64,000 nt of DNA from contig CM066039.1 in the NCBI GenBank assembly GCA_033557465.1, forward strand, positions 48,389,788 to 48,453,787. Direction: 5' to 3'. Position numbers and translations under genes: made by a program. This document shows, piece after piece, positions 34,163 to 44,840 of the stretch (position 1 is its first letter; the number at the start of each line of letters is the position of its first letter). The notes beneath the pieces are model-generated. The model ran no database searches and was not told the origin of the DNA. It was given only the letters and a program-made list of their open reading frames with translations. This DNA comes from Ichthyophis bannanicus. Lineage: Eukaryota; Chordata; Amphibia; Gymnophiona; Ichthyophiidae.

Positions 34163-35790
34163 TAAGAACATAAGATGGGTCAGACCAAGGTCCATCAAGC
34201 CCAGTATCCTGTTTCCATCAGTGGCCAATCTAGGTTATACGTACCTAGCAGTTTCCCCAAAAGATATAGGTTCCACAATGCTTGTATTGGCGCAAGCAGT
34301 GGATTTCCTGGGTCCCCTTTAATAATGGTTTATGGACCTTTCTTCCAGGAACTTGTCCAAACCTTTTTTAAGCCCAGTTATACTAACATCCTCCGGTAAC
34401 AAATTCCAGACTTTGATTACATGTTGAGTGAAAAAATATTTTCTCTTATTAGTCTTAAATGGATTACATTGTAGCTTTATTGTGTGTCCCCTAGTTTTCC
34501 TATATTCGGATAACGTAAACAATCTACGTTTACCCTTTCCACTCTGTTCATTCATTTATAGACTTTTATCATATCTCCCCTCAGCCGTCTCTTTTCCAGG
34601 TTGAAGAGCCCTAACCTTTTTAGCTTCTCATAGGGGTATCCTTCCATCCCCTTTACCTTTTTGGCTCCTCTTTTCTGTACCTTTTCTAATAACGCTATAT
34701 CCTTTTTAAATTACAGCGACCAGAATTGCACACGATATTCAAAGCGTGGTCCCACCATGGAACGCTACAGAGGCATTATAATATCCTTTGTTTTATTCTC
34801 CATTCCTTTCCTTATGACATTCTCTTTGCTTTCTTGGCCGCTGCTGCATACTGGACTGAGAGATTCAACATGTTAGCCACGTTGACATCTAAATCTTTTT
34901 CCTGGTTGGTGGGTCCTATTGTGGAACTTTGCATCATGTAATCATAGTCTGGGTGGTTCTTTCCTAGGTGCATAACTTTGCACTTGTCCACATTAAATTT
35001 CATCTGCCATTTGAACATCCAGCCTTCCATTTTATCAAGGTCCTCTTGCAATTTTTCACAATCCTATTGGGTTTTAACAGCTTTGAATAAGTTTGTGTCA
35101 TCTGTAAATTTGATTACCTCACTTGTTGTTCCCATTTCCAGGTTGTTTACGAATATATTAAAAAGCAGCAGGCCCAGCACAGATTCCTGGGAACTTCACT
35201 ATTCACCTTTTTCCATAGGGCTAAATGGCCAATTTTCCCAATCTTATGCTTTCTATCTTTTAACCAGTTCCTAATCCACAATACTACACTACCTCCTATC
35301 TCATGACTCTAATTTCGCCAAAAGCCTCTCATGAGGGACCTTGTCAAAGGCTTTCTGAAAATCCAGATACACTATATCAACTGACTCACCTTTGTCTACC
35401 TGTTTATTCACACCTTCAAAAAAACAGATAAGTAAGCTAAGACCTTCGTTGGCTAAGTCCATGTTGGCTGTCTCCCATTAAGCCATGACTATCTACATGT
35501 TCTGTAATTTTGTTCTTTATAATGGTTTCTACATTTTTCCCGGTACTAACGTCAGGCTTACCGGTCTGTAGTTTTCCTGGAGCTCTTTTTAAAAATTGAC
35601 ATTACTTTGGCCGTCCTCCAATCTTCAGGTATTATAGATGATTTTAATGATAGTTCACATATTACTAATAGTAGGTCTGCAATCTCATATTTCAGTTCTT
35701 TCAACACCCTTGGATGTATACCATCCAGTCCAGGTGATTTGCTACTCTTCAGTTTATCAGATAGCTGTAATATTGAAATATCAGTTTCCT
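34163..35790 (-). mobile_element. CR1-like LINE, minus strand
   Basis: The minus strand reads through the RT of a CR1-clade element: 'LDGIHPRVLKELKYEIADLL' (about 35,735-35,680), 'GWMFKWQMKFNVDKCKVMHL' (35,030-34,970) and 'RKYFFTQHVIKVWNLLPEDV' (34,440-34,380). It ends in a 3' tail with 'ggtctgacccat' at 34,175. The catalytic core region is frameshifted. It is a less interrupted relative of the copy at 11,037-13,876. Confidence 0.8.
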
Positions 35791-36099
35791 AGGACTAGAT
35801 CAAACATATTGAAGACAGCCGGTAAATCTAAAAGAATGACCACCCTATCCCCTTGCCTATTCAAAATACCATTAAAGAAAGAAACCACCAGAGTAACAAC
35901 CAGTTCTGCGTCCTTTCTTCCTTCAAGAGGACTGAAGATTAGGAAGGCTACAGAGAACTTCATTTAATGGACATTTGGCAGCTTTTGTTAAGATACCTTA
36001 AAGTTATAGGTCCTTAATGAAGGCTCCATCATTTTATTTTTTCTCTTGTCAGTGTAAAGGAAGGACACGGCTCCATCTAAGGCTTAAAGGTGTCTCAAG

Positions 36100-36330
36100 G
36101 GATATCGTGGCCCTTAAGTCTTAAGGCTCATTTCACCAGAGTGCAAGTTGCTTCTTAAGCAGAACAGAAATTTATTCACCAGGAGACATTTTCAAGGCAG
36201 CCACTTGGTCATCTTTACGTTCCTTTTCTAAACTTTGCTGCCTGGATATTTGTGTCAGAGGTCGTATCCTTTAGAGCAGATATCCTTGAGGCCTTTGCTT
36301 TGCCCATCCATCTAGAGGAAACCCGAGTAT
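36100..36330 (+). pseudogene. DIRS-1 tyrosine recombinase, C-terminal part
   Basis: 'AHFTRVQVAS' (36,125-36,155), then 'WSSLRSF'-like bases and 'AFALPIHLE' (36,290-36,318), follow the HxxR and C-terminal segment of DIRS recombinases. The frame is shifted, so there is no active enzyme. The sequence between 35,791 and 36,100 was not identified. Confidence 0.5.
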
Positions 36331-36430
36331 ATCAAATACATCTGGACTGGTCTGGCTAAGATGAAGAGAAAGGAGGAATTACTTATCCTGCCAGAATTGT
36401 CCAGGATCACCTGGGATAGGTCTTAGCCTG

Positions 36431-36863
36431 CCTACAAAGTCTCTGCCATTTCTTTTGAAGTTTGTAGAAAGGATTAATTTTGTTTATGCTCATGAGGTTA
36501 ATTCACTTGTGTTCACCTCCTTCCAGTTTACTGGAACAGTGGAGGGTCCTCGTGAAAACTCTTTGTCTGAGGCAGCATTGGAGGCGTGGAGAATTCTAGC
36601 GTGATGATGACTGCATGGACACATTTTATAAAGGATCAAATCAGAAAGCTGTTCAGTCTGCATCTGCTGGTAGGGGAGCATAATTCACCTATCTGGGCTA
36701 GTCTACTTAGATGCAAGAAAAGGACATTTCATTTAATTTATTCTTGTTGTGTGGAATTTTCTTTTATTTTCCTTTTTTTTTTTTTTTTTTTTTTTTAATT
36801 CTTCCTCCTCAGCTACATAACATATTTCCTACTTGTTTTATGTGTTTTCCTTTCTTTCTGCAG
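36431..36863. other. End of intron 2
   Basis: No element was recognised apart from a T-run at 36,773-36,796. The acceptor TTTCTTTCTGCAG ends at 36,863. Confidence 0.5.
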
Positions 36864-37095
36864 ACAGCTTTGCATATTGCATTCATCATTGGGCTTCCCG
36901 GCTTTGTTGAAAAGCTGCTTGTGGCTGGTGCCGATCCCTGTATCCAGGAGAAGAATGGCAACACTGTGCTGCATCTGGCTTGCAAGGAGGGTCAGTACGT
37001 CTGTGCACAGAGCCTCCTCTCTTTCATGAGTCGCCATGCACGTACCCACAGCATCATTGAGATTCAGAAGCAGCTGGATAGCACAAATTATGACA
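36864..37095 (+). CDS. NFKBIB: NFKBIB exon 3 (ankyrin repeats 2-3)
   Basis: The exon encodes residues 171-247 plus one base. TALHIAFIIG...LLVAGADPC is ankyrin repeat 2. NGNTVLHLACKEGQYVCAQSL is repeat 3. A short linker, MSRHARTHSIIEIQKQLDS, leads to NYD. Mammalian IkappaB-beta carries a longer acidic insert at this point (EKEEEESEED in human), and it is absent here. The frame stays open into the intron, but GTAAGG at 37,096 is the donor that keeps phase with exon 4. Confidence 0.94.
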
Positions 37096-37250
37096 GTAAG
37101 GAGCTATTCATTCTTCGTGTGTGGTGCGTACCTCATTTGCTACAAAAAAGGTGGAAATGACAGATGATGACATGATAATTTGAAGTGTTGGCCTAGCAGC
37201 AAGGTATTGCAGACATGTCTTTCTCTAAGTGAAATGGTTCCTTTTCGCAG

Positions 37251-37339
37251 GTTACACAGCCTTGCACATTGCCATTATCAGGAAGGATCTGCAGATGATC
37301 AAACTCCTCCTGAAATCAGGAGCCAATGTTAACAAACAG
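37251..37339 (+). CDS. NFKBIB: NFKBIB exon 4 (ankyrin repeat 4)
   Basis: The exon encodes residues 249-277 after the split codon 248: YTALHIAIIRKDL, then IKLLLKSGANVNKQ, a canonical ankyrin repeat. The acceptor is CTTTTCGCAG and the donor CAG|GTTAGT. It is 89 bases; removing both flanking introns keeps the frame. Confidence 0.95.
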
Positions 37340-37809
37340 GTTAGTACTAAGAATGGGGCAGATGGGGTTGGAGAGAGAGAGATGGGAGTTGTCCAGAAAG
37401 GGCAACACTTGATCTGAGACTAGAAAGCTGGCATGGATTGTCTAGAAAACATGAATAGGTCCAGCCTGGTGGACATACAGAAGGCCCAGGTGTTTGTTCC
37501 GCGAGCTGGCTGAGGATATTGTGGAGGCAGCTTTCATGGTTCCTGGGAGGAAGGACATTCCTGTCATTGCACAGGGAGACACACAGGGGCTAGAGTTAGT
37601 CTCTACATTAGCCAGGATGTGAAGGGACCTACAGTCTATGGCCTGTGAGTGAAGACTGTAGCAGTGATGGCTGAGGTATACAACAGCAGGTTAACATCCC
37701 CTGCCCTTGCTTCAATTGAGCTGTAAGCCCAAAAGAGCAGAAGGAATCTTTAGGCAAAATGAAAATAAGAAAACCCAAATAAACAAATTGCTTTGTCTGC
37801 ATTGTGCAG

Positions 37810-38043
37810 GAGCTGAGCTGTGGCCGCAGTCCTCTCCACTTGGCAGTGGAGTCCCAGGTCCCCGAAGTGGTGGAATGTTTGCTGCAAGCAGGCGCAGACA
37901 TGGGCGCCAGGATGTATGCCGGATACACGCCCATCTACAGCGCCTTGTACCGGCCTGAACAAAAAATCATGCAGATGCTGCGGGAGTTTGGCTCAGAGGA
38001 ACCTGACTGGGAGTCGGAAGAGAGCCTGGATATGACCAGTGAT
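37810..38043 (+). CDS. NFKBIB: NFKBIB exon 5 (ankyrin repeats 5-6 and acidic start)
   Basis: The exon encodes residues 278-355. ELSCGRSPLHLAVESQ...LLQAGAD is repeat 5; CGRSPLHLAVE is identical to the human IkappaB-beta segment. ARMYAGYTPIYSALYRP is repeat 6. EEPDWESEESLDMTSD begins the acidic C-terminal region that contacts Rel proteins. The acceptor is GTGCAG (37,804-37,809) and the donor GTAAGG (38,044). Confidence 0.96.
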
Positions 38044-38229
38044 GTAAGGCATTCATAATCACAGTGGTCTTTAGTTTTTGTGTGCCTGTTAATTTAAATG
38101 ATGAAAAGTGGGTTTGAGCTTGGTAGTGGTGATGGCGGAAAGGGAGGCTGAGCAGCTGATGAGAGACCATGGTGCCCTATGTGCTCTGTTTGGCACAGTC
38201 CATCATGTGGGGCTGGCACAGACGAGAGA

Positions 38230-38310
38230 TTGTTTGTTTCTTGTACTTAATATACCGCCTTTCAAGCAAGCTGTCAAAGTGGTTTATAATTTCAAATTCA
38301 AGAAATGTGA
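38230..38310 (-). mobile_element. SINE/L2-type tail in intron 5, minus strand
   Basis: 'aatataccgcctttcaagca' followed by 'aaagtggtttataatttc' is the reverse of a GCGGTATAT-type tail. The remainder of intron 5 (to 39,062) holds no feature that I recognise. Confidence 0.5.
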
Positions 38311-39062
38311 CTTGGAGAACCCCAATAGGATGGTGAATCATAAAATCACAGAAAATAAAAAGCAGGAACAAGCAACAAAGCAGTTCAGTTATACAACAGA
38401 AGAAGTAATATTGTTCAAATGGTTCTTAGATATAATCAGTTTTATTAGTCTTTAGAAATGATCAATTTTTTTATAATAGAAAACTTTCCATAAAATAAAC
38501 CAAAACTTGTAGTTACCATGTTAGTGCAAATAAAGATCAACAAACAAGTTGTAGGTGATATAAAAAGCCTAATTAAAAAACAATGGCCGTAGTTCAGCAA
38601 TGTACTTTAGTCAGGGGTGAGATTCACAGTAATAATACATAAAAATACAGCAATAAAAGAAATTAGACAAAGATCACAATGGGTCACCTAGGATGGTATT
38701 CCAGAACAGCTTATCCTCTCATCCCTCAGCTAACAGGCTTTGCTGAAACCTGGCCTTTGCAAAGCAGTGCAGTGCAGATATGATCGGAAGTAGATTGCCA
38801 GGCCTTCCGTGCAGTGAATGTACCACCCCTGCTTTTCCATATTGTGTGTTCTTAATTAGGCTGTTTTACATGCACGTTTTCATGCATTTATTTTATGGAA
38901 AGTCCTGTTACAGAAAACTCTCCCTGCTTTTTATTTTCCCATGTCCTGCTGCGGGATTATTACTTCCTTGTTTTATCTTCCAGCAGGATAATATGCAGTA
39001 GGCAATTTTGTATTACTGGGCTTTTAGGAGTATATAATAAGTTTGTTTTCTTTGGTTTTTAG

Positions 39063-39110
39063 GAGGAGTATGATGACATTGTGATCAACACAGTGCCATG
39101 CAAGCACTGA
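39063..39110 (+). CDS. NFKBIB: NFKBIB exon 6 (C-terminal EYDDIV) and stop
   Basis: The exon encodes residues 356-370: EEYDDIVINTVPCKH, then TGA at 39,108. EYDDIV is a landmark of the IkappaB-beta C-terminus (human DEYDDIVV). The tail is shorter than in mammals, which continue with a Pro-rich stretch. The acceptor is GGTTTTTAG. The total spliced length is 1,113 bases (370 residues; 356 in human). It was too short to be seen as an independent open frame. Confidence 0.93.
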   Translation, partial: EEYDDIVINTVPCKH

Positions 39111-41540
39111 GCAGCGTCCACCCCTTTTCGCCACGCTATAAGGATTCCTGTGGCAGTGATGAGATGGTGCTTGATTCCTTTGTGCACCTGTCCGTGCTGT
39201 GTGCTCATTCAACCAAGTTCAACAGACATTTTCTCTATGGAAACAAAGGCTATATCAGTATCTTGGTCTGGAATATTGGTCAATTCTTTTTATATCATTA
39301 GGGCGGCAACAGCCCTGGTGTGTTTCTCGATGTAATTCTTACGTGAGGCCAGAGGTGTTGAGTTTAGAATGGCTTACTCGTTTGTTGTACAGAAACTCCA
39401 ATATATTTGATATTGGATGAAGTGTTATGTTGGGGGGAGAGTGTGGCTAGAAAAGGAAGTGAGGTTCGTAGGCATGGAATAAGTGGCTGGTGTCAGGATG
39501 GGGATGATGGTAAATGCTTGAGCTGTGTGAGCAGTGGGTGAGGTGAAGGCGGGGAAAGTGTGGATAAATGGAGTATTGTAGGTGCTTTGTGCATAATACA
39601 GTGTCAGATCTGTGACCTAGTACTTGGCAGAGTGTCACGCACACTCCTATTGTGCCGGCGGTGTTGCTTGCTTGCTTCCAGTCTAAATGTTGCTTCCCTT
39701 ACACTTGCAGTTTCTAAAGCTCTTTTTTTTTAAAATATAATTCTCCAGTTTTGGCTTCTTTCTCTTTTTTTCTTGCATGCCAACCCCACTCCAAATCTTT
39801 TTTTTTTCCGTGTATACTTTCTCTTCTCTCACTGCCCGACTTGGATTGCTGCTGTCTTTACCATAAATTCTGTGATTGCTCTCTCCATTGCTGTTCTGCA
39901 AACACAGGCTCTGTCTTCTATTCCCATGTGTCTCTGTGCCACCTTCTGCACACAAAACAGATGGATGAAGGGAAAGTCCCTGTAATCTATTGATCAGCTT
40001 GCTTAAAGAAGACATAGAGGCTTCAGCAGGCACCTCCTCCCCCCTCCCCTCCCTCAAGCCATGAGGTTTTACAGCAATCCTTTAAGATTGTTAGCTATTT
40101 TCTTTCACTTACCTGTCTCTACTTTGAGCCACTGCTCGTTCTTTTAGGGGGAAACTGTAGCACTCTGTTTTGGTTAGCTTTCACCAAGGTCTGCAGCCAC
40201 AGACTTCCCACAGCAAATCTGGCAGGTAATGTGCTGAAATGGAAGTCGCTAGCATAGGTGAGGCAGGCACATGATCGAAGAAAAAACAGAGGTCAGGTAA
40301 AGTAGATGGAGGCAGAACACAAGTTAGATAAGAAGCGTTCCTTGTTGAGCTGAAATGTATGCGTTTAGTGCATGCTCGGAAGCCTTTGTCCATGCTAATG
40401 TTGCTGTGACAGTATAGGGATTTGGAAAATTCTGAAGCAGAAATCTTGGTCCCGTAGAAAAAGCAAAAGTTGAAAGTTGCCTGAGATAATTCACGTAAGC
40501 ATGGCAGGCAGTCTTTCCCATTTTTCCCTGTGCCATTCCTTTCGGGCACTGAATGAGGAAAAGGTTCCCTCATGTGACTGCTGACTTGGTAAAAGGAGGT
40601 TTGTCTGCTCAGTCTTCTCGATTTGAGAAACGAAACTGTACATCCTATAAACAGCAACTTATGTTGTAACTGCTTCATTCTGTGTTTGTTTTTTGACACG
40701 TTCTGCCATTTCAATCACATTTGTATTTAATTTATACAATTTTCCTAAACTGCTTTTCTATACTGATTTTTTTCCCCCTCCCTTTTTTTCCTCCCTGTAC
40801 AAAATTCTATATGTAATTTACTGTAGCAATAAGTGGTTGAAAATCTACTGAAATGGCATTCCTCCTAGCTCAGCAGTGCCAGTACTAGGGAACAAAATTT
40901 CCATCATGTTCAGAAACTCATAAGTCATCTCTTTAGTGGTGTCACGTGAATGAAGCCATGGCAGAAGGCCCTGCAGTCCGGTAGAGACCCTCTGGCAGTA
41001 GAGAAGGCCAATAAACACAGTGTGGTAGGTGCCAACACCATACACAAAGAACAGGTGATGGTTGGTGTTTGTTAGCGAATCTTGTATACTATACCTGTGT
41101 GTGTGCAAATGGTGCCATCTTGTGGTATAACACAGAATTTCACAGCTCAAAAGTTGGAGCTTGATAACATCTTGTATTTATTTTGTTATGTATATACTTT
41201 TTTTTCTTCCCATTTTATGTAACCACTTTATGTACTGCTTTGTTAACACATGAACAGATTATCATGCCAATACCACAGACGGCTACAGCCCAAGCCAGAG
41301 AAAAAGTGTATTGGTTGTAATATCGAAACAAGTATGGGATTGACAAGGCTGAGGATTAATCTAGGTAATATGGAAAAGTTGGTAACATTTAAAATAGATA
41401 GGAAATGTAACTTGATGTTGGTGGAAAAACTATTTTATGGTTATGCAGAAAATTCCAGAATTTTGTCACCTTTTGAGAAGGCTTCAGCTCCAATCTTCCT
41501 GTATGTTTGAACAGAAATAAAGGCTAATAAATAAAAACTA
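39111..41540 (+). other. NFKBIB: Probable NFKBIB 3' UTR and polyadenylation signals
   Basis: No coding or named repeat sequence is recognised after the stop. The first clear AATAAA signals are clustered at 41,513-41,535 ('aataaaggctaataaataaa'), so the transcript may end near 41,550. The exact end is inferred. Confidence 0.5.
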
Positions 41541-42187
41541 GTCTGATAAAAAGGTATTGGCTTCTAACGTAATACATTTTTTGACTAGGTTTTGGAAGCT
41601 AGCACAGAGCAATAGATAGCAATACTAGAAAATATAAGTGAAAGACAAAATAATTCCAGGAACAGCCAGATAAATGATTGATCAGAAGGTGCCAGGTGTA
41701 AAGGCCTTTAACTCATTATGAACCAATTATTTAAGAGTGGGCTTTTTATCAATTTCAAAATAGCTGGTTTCTTTAAGTGCAAAGATCTTATGTTTCTGAT
41801 TGTTTTAACATTCCCTTGTATATCCTGATTATAAGATCATAGATAAAAGCACATCCCCCTACATGCTGTCACTTTGATCTTGATATCTATGTGAATTCTT
41901 TGTTTTAACATCGGGCCTTTTTAACCAGTGTAGCATCCTGCTGGAATTCAGTGATAAATGCAATCCCTTTGGCCCAGTGGTGTAAATTCAAATGTTGTCC
42001 CTTTCCCCCTAAAATGTTTCTGAGTATCTGTGGTGATGAGAGGGAGGGGGCCTTCTCCACTCCACCCCTCCTCCCCCAGGCCTTAAGTTTATAGGAGGGC
42101 AAAGTGCAGCAACACTGTATTTATCTTTTAATAGTGTTGCTGTGCCACACCTCCCTCTGTCCTTTTAATATTATGCATTCCAGGTCG
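41541..42187. other. Intergenic, nothing recognised
   Basis: No ORF, RNA gene or repeat was identified in this stretch between the gene's likely end and DIRS-2. Confidence 0.4.
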
Positions 42188-42773
42188 TCAAGCTAGACCA
42201 GTCCAGACAAGTAGTTTAAGTCCCCCTGCCAGCAGATGTCGAGACAGAGATAGTCAAAGAGCCAATCCAAGCTGTGACCTCACTTGGCATAAACCCCAGG
42301 CACAGCTAGGAGTCTTCTCAGTACTGTACTTTCTCTGTCTCAGCAGATGTTGGACCTGTTTTCTTCTCTCTCTAGTGGCCTGCAACTTATTTGGTTCTGG
42401 ACTTATCTCCAGGAACAAGCAGGAATGAGTCTTCACATATGGGTACGTCGGTACCGACGGAGCCTGCACGGGAATGCTCCCCAGCATACAATCAGAAAAC
42501 GTTTGGGAGCATCCCTCGCGCCTGCACGCTGACTTCCCGCCTTTCCCACTGCCTCTCCTCAGTTTTCGTTTTTCCGCGGAGCCGACAAGACTCCCTCCTG
42601 TCACCGCAGAAACCTTTTTCTTTAAAATTCTTATTTCCTTGTTTTCTTGTGGTCGCGGCTGTTTTTCCCACCGATACCGGTACCGCCGGTGCTCTTTTCT
42701 TTTCTAAACTTAGAGAAACTTTTTCTCCTCAGTTTATTGTCTTAACTTTTTGGGCCTACCAGGCCTCTCCAAC

Positions 42774-44840
42774 ATGGAGCCTTCTTCCCCTAAGAAGTGC
42801 CTTCACTGTGGAAACATAGTTTTCTTTTTAGACTCCAATGCTTGGTGTCTAACCTGTTTGAGTCCTGACCCTTTTTTCCCTGATCCATCAGGCTGTATTA
42901 TTGGGAGAAGACCTTCCCTTTTTCGAGTTTCCCTCGATGCCGTTTTTCCTCCTGAGGTGAGGACACCGGTTTATTCTTCTCTCCAGGATCAGGTAACCCA
43001 CAAACAGTCTGTTAAGACTAGCCAATTCTTGAAGGGTAAGTCTCATGCCCAGCATGATGGCGGCTCCGGCCTTGCCCTCAAGACCCCATTGGCAATAAAA
43101 CCCCGGCGGGAGTCTTCGGGCTCCAAAGCATTTACGGGGTTTCAGGTTGTTCCTGGGGCTCACCCTTCACAGGACATACCTGAGCCGTGCTTGGGGGTGG
43201 TATCCGCTTCGAGCGGTACCGATAACCCAGCACCGGTGTCGAGTGTTCCACTCTTCACCAGGGATCGTCATCTGGTGTCCTCGGTACCTTCGGGGCCGAT
43301 CGATACGACCCAGATTGACTTTCCTGTATCTTCGCCATGCTCGGGGTTGGTACCGGCTTCGAGCGGTACTGATACCCCGACATCGGCGCCGGTGTCGAGT
43401 GTTCCTCTCTTCACCAGGCATCGTCTTCGGACGTCCTCGGTACCTTCGGAACCGATCGATACGACTCCGATTGACTTTCCTGTATCGGCATTGCTGATAC
43501 CACCACCAACGTCGGTACCTTCTAGACATGCATCGATAGACTCGCTCCCTTCGATGCCGAGTCTAGAATCGATATCCAGTCTAGATGACTTGGTACCGAC
43601 GTGTTTCGGAACCGATCCATATCGTTTCCGACTATGGAGTACTGAGGATATTCACCAAGGCTCTCTGGCTACCTCGGTACCGCTTCAGCAGCCCCAGATT
43701 ACTGCTTCGATGACATTACCATCTCAGATACCGGTATCCGTATCGATGTCTATTCCTGCAGTTCCATCGGTGCCATCGATCCTTTCTATGCCTAGCTTGG
43801 AATCGATACCGGGCACTGACGATGCAGTATTAGCTGCCTCGAATCAGAACTGTCAGTATCACTGTCCATCTAGCAGGATTCTTTTTCTGCACCAGTCCAG
43901 TAGGTCTTCTGGTGCTCAAGCTGCTCCTTCAACCTCAGTTTACCCAGGAATAGTTCCCATTGGAGATCCTTCTTTTCAGAAATTTCTCCTTGACATGGCA
44001 ACCTTTCTTGCCATTCCTATTCCTGGCTCTACTCTTAACCAAGATCCTGCAGAAAAGGAAAATATAATGCTTCCTTTACATCATTCTTTGCAGGACCTTC
44101 TTCTGAGGATGTGGGGATCACCTTTAAAGGTTCCTTCGCCTTCTACAGCCATTAATGTTCTGTATCAGGTGCCTCCCTCTCCGGGGTTTCAAAAAAAACA
44201 ACTTCCACATCATTCCATTGTAGTGGAATCAGCAATGAGGAAGGTAAGAAGCAAGAAGAAGCATTCTTCTTATCCGCCAGGTCGTGCATCTAAAGCACTT
44301 GATGCCTTTGGACGTCAAACCTTCCAAACTTCTATGCTGGCTTCAAGAATTATTTCATATATTTTTTATATGAGTCTGACACTTCAGGAGGTCACAGAGA
44401 AATTATCTCTTTTGTCCCCTTTTTTGTCAGAGCCTAAGGCCACTGACTATTCCTTGCTTCTTAATCATAGCAGGAATATCTCTTGGTTTCTTTCTCGTGC
44501 TTCTCTAGACTCTTTTGAGTCTATTAGCAGATCCTCTGCTATTGCCATTGGAGCACGTCGTAAAGCCTGGCTGCAGGCTTCAGACTTAAGTAGATGGGCA
44601 CAACATACACTGGGTAATTCTCCTTGTACTGGAGAAAATCTCTTCAATAAAGAGGCTTTACGTCAGGTTGCTCATTGCTCCACTGACTTCCCTGGTTCTG
44701 GAAACCATCCTAAACCTTCTTTTTCCCCAGGACGTAGGAAATGTCCTACCAAACCTTCTTTCCCTAAGAAAAGAAGGTTTCACCCTTCTCCTGCCCATCC
44801 TCCAGATGTACCCAAGCAAGGGAATCTCATCCTAGTCTGA
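42774..44840 (+). CDS. DIRS-A gag-like protein, intact
   Basis: This is a 688-residue open frame without stops. The start at MEPSSPKKC was chosen because CLHC (residues 9-12) and CLTC (about 27-30) then form the same CxxC...CxxC N-terminus as DIRS-3. Residues of about 140-245 contain a near-exact tandem duplication of 49-52 residues around 'SSVPLFTR' and 'PIDTT.IDFPVS'. The C-terminal third aligns with DIRS-3 gag: 'PGFQKKQLPHHSIVVESAM', then 'GARRKAWLQASDL' and 'CTGENLF'. Its tail is basic. The probable role is assembly or nucleic-acid binding. Confidence 0.8.
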   Translation: MEPSSPKKCLHCGNIVFFLDSNAWCLTCLSPDPFFPDPSGCIIGRRPSLFRVSLDAVFPPEVRTPVYSSLQDQVTHKQSVKTSQFLKGKSHAQHDGGSGLALKTPLAIKPRRESSGSKAFTGFQVVPGAHPSQDIPEPCLGVVSASSGTDNPAPVSSVPLFTRDRHLVSSVPSGPIDTTQIDFPVSSPCSGLVPASSGTDTPTSAPVSSVPLFTRHRLRTSSVPSEPIDTTPIDFPVSALLIPPPTSVPSRHASIDSLPSMPSLESISSLDDLVPTCFGTDPYRFRLWSTEDIHQGSLATSVPLQQPQITASMTLPSQIPVSVSMSIPAVPSVPSILSMPSLESIPGTDDAVLAASNQNCQYHCPSSRILFLHQSSRSSGAQAAPSTSVYPGIVPIGDPSFQKFLLDMATFLAIPIPGSTLNQDPAEKENIMLPLHHSLQDLLLRMWGSPLKVPSPSTAINVLYQVPPSPGFQKKQLPHHSIVVESAMRKVRSKKKHSSYPPGRASKALDAFGRQTFQTSMLASRIISYIFYMSLTLQEVTEKLSLLSPFLSEPKATDYSLLLNHSRNISWFLSRASLDSFESISRSSAIAIGARRKAWLQASDLSRWAQHTLGNSPCTGENLFNKEALRQVAHCSTDFPGSGNHPKPSFSPGRRKCPTKPSFPKKRRFHPSPAHPPDVPKQGNLILV
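43199..43493 (+). repeat. Two tandem ~147-bp units inside the gag ORF
   Basis: Both units share 'ccggtgtcgagtgttcc', 'cttcaccagg', 'gtcctcggtaccttcgg', 'ccgatcgatacgac' and 'gattgactttcctgtat'. They differ by a few substitutions and one 9-base insertion, and both stay in frame. Confidence 0.85.

Larger units (their letters stand above)
29600..36430 (+). mobile_element. DIRS retrotransposon (DIRS-1), degenerate, with nested SINEs and CR1
   Basis: In order: leader, gag (30,564-32,010), a linker before RNase H (32,340-32,430), RNase H and its C-terminal extension (32,673-33,170), tyrosine recombinase (33,590-33,980 and 36,100-36,330) and a right terminus with 'catctggactggtctggcta' (36,332). 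RT with the YLDD box is missing between 32,040 and 32,340. SINE and LINE insertions sit at 32,060, 32,430, 33,985 and 34,163. Every ORF is broken. It lies in intron 2, sense to the gene. Confidence 0.75.

Noticed and set aside
37089..37160. Read-through of NFKBIB exon 3 to the stop at 37,160
   Set aside because: GTAAGG at 37,096 is a good donor, and splicing there restores the ankyrin repeat in exon 4 in the correct phase.
40181..40714. 177-codon minus-strand frame in the NFKBIB 3' UTR region
   Set aside because: It has no domain, no CpG-rich promoter and no splice structure; its composition is like chance coding in AT-moderate DNA.
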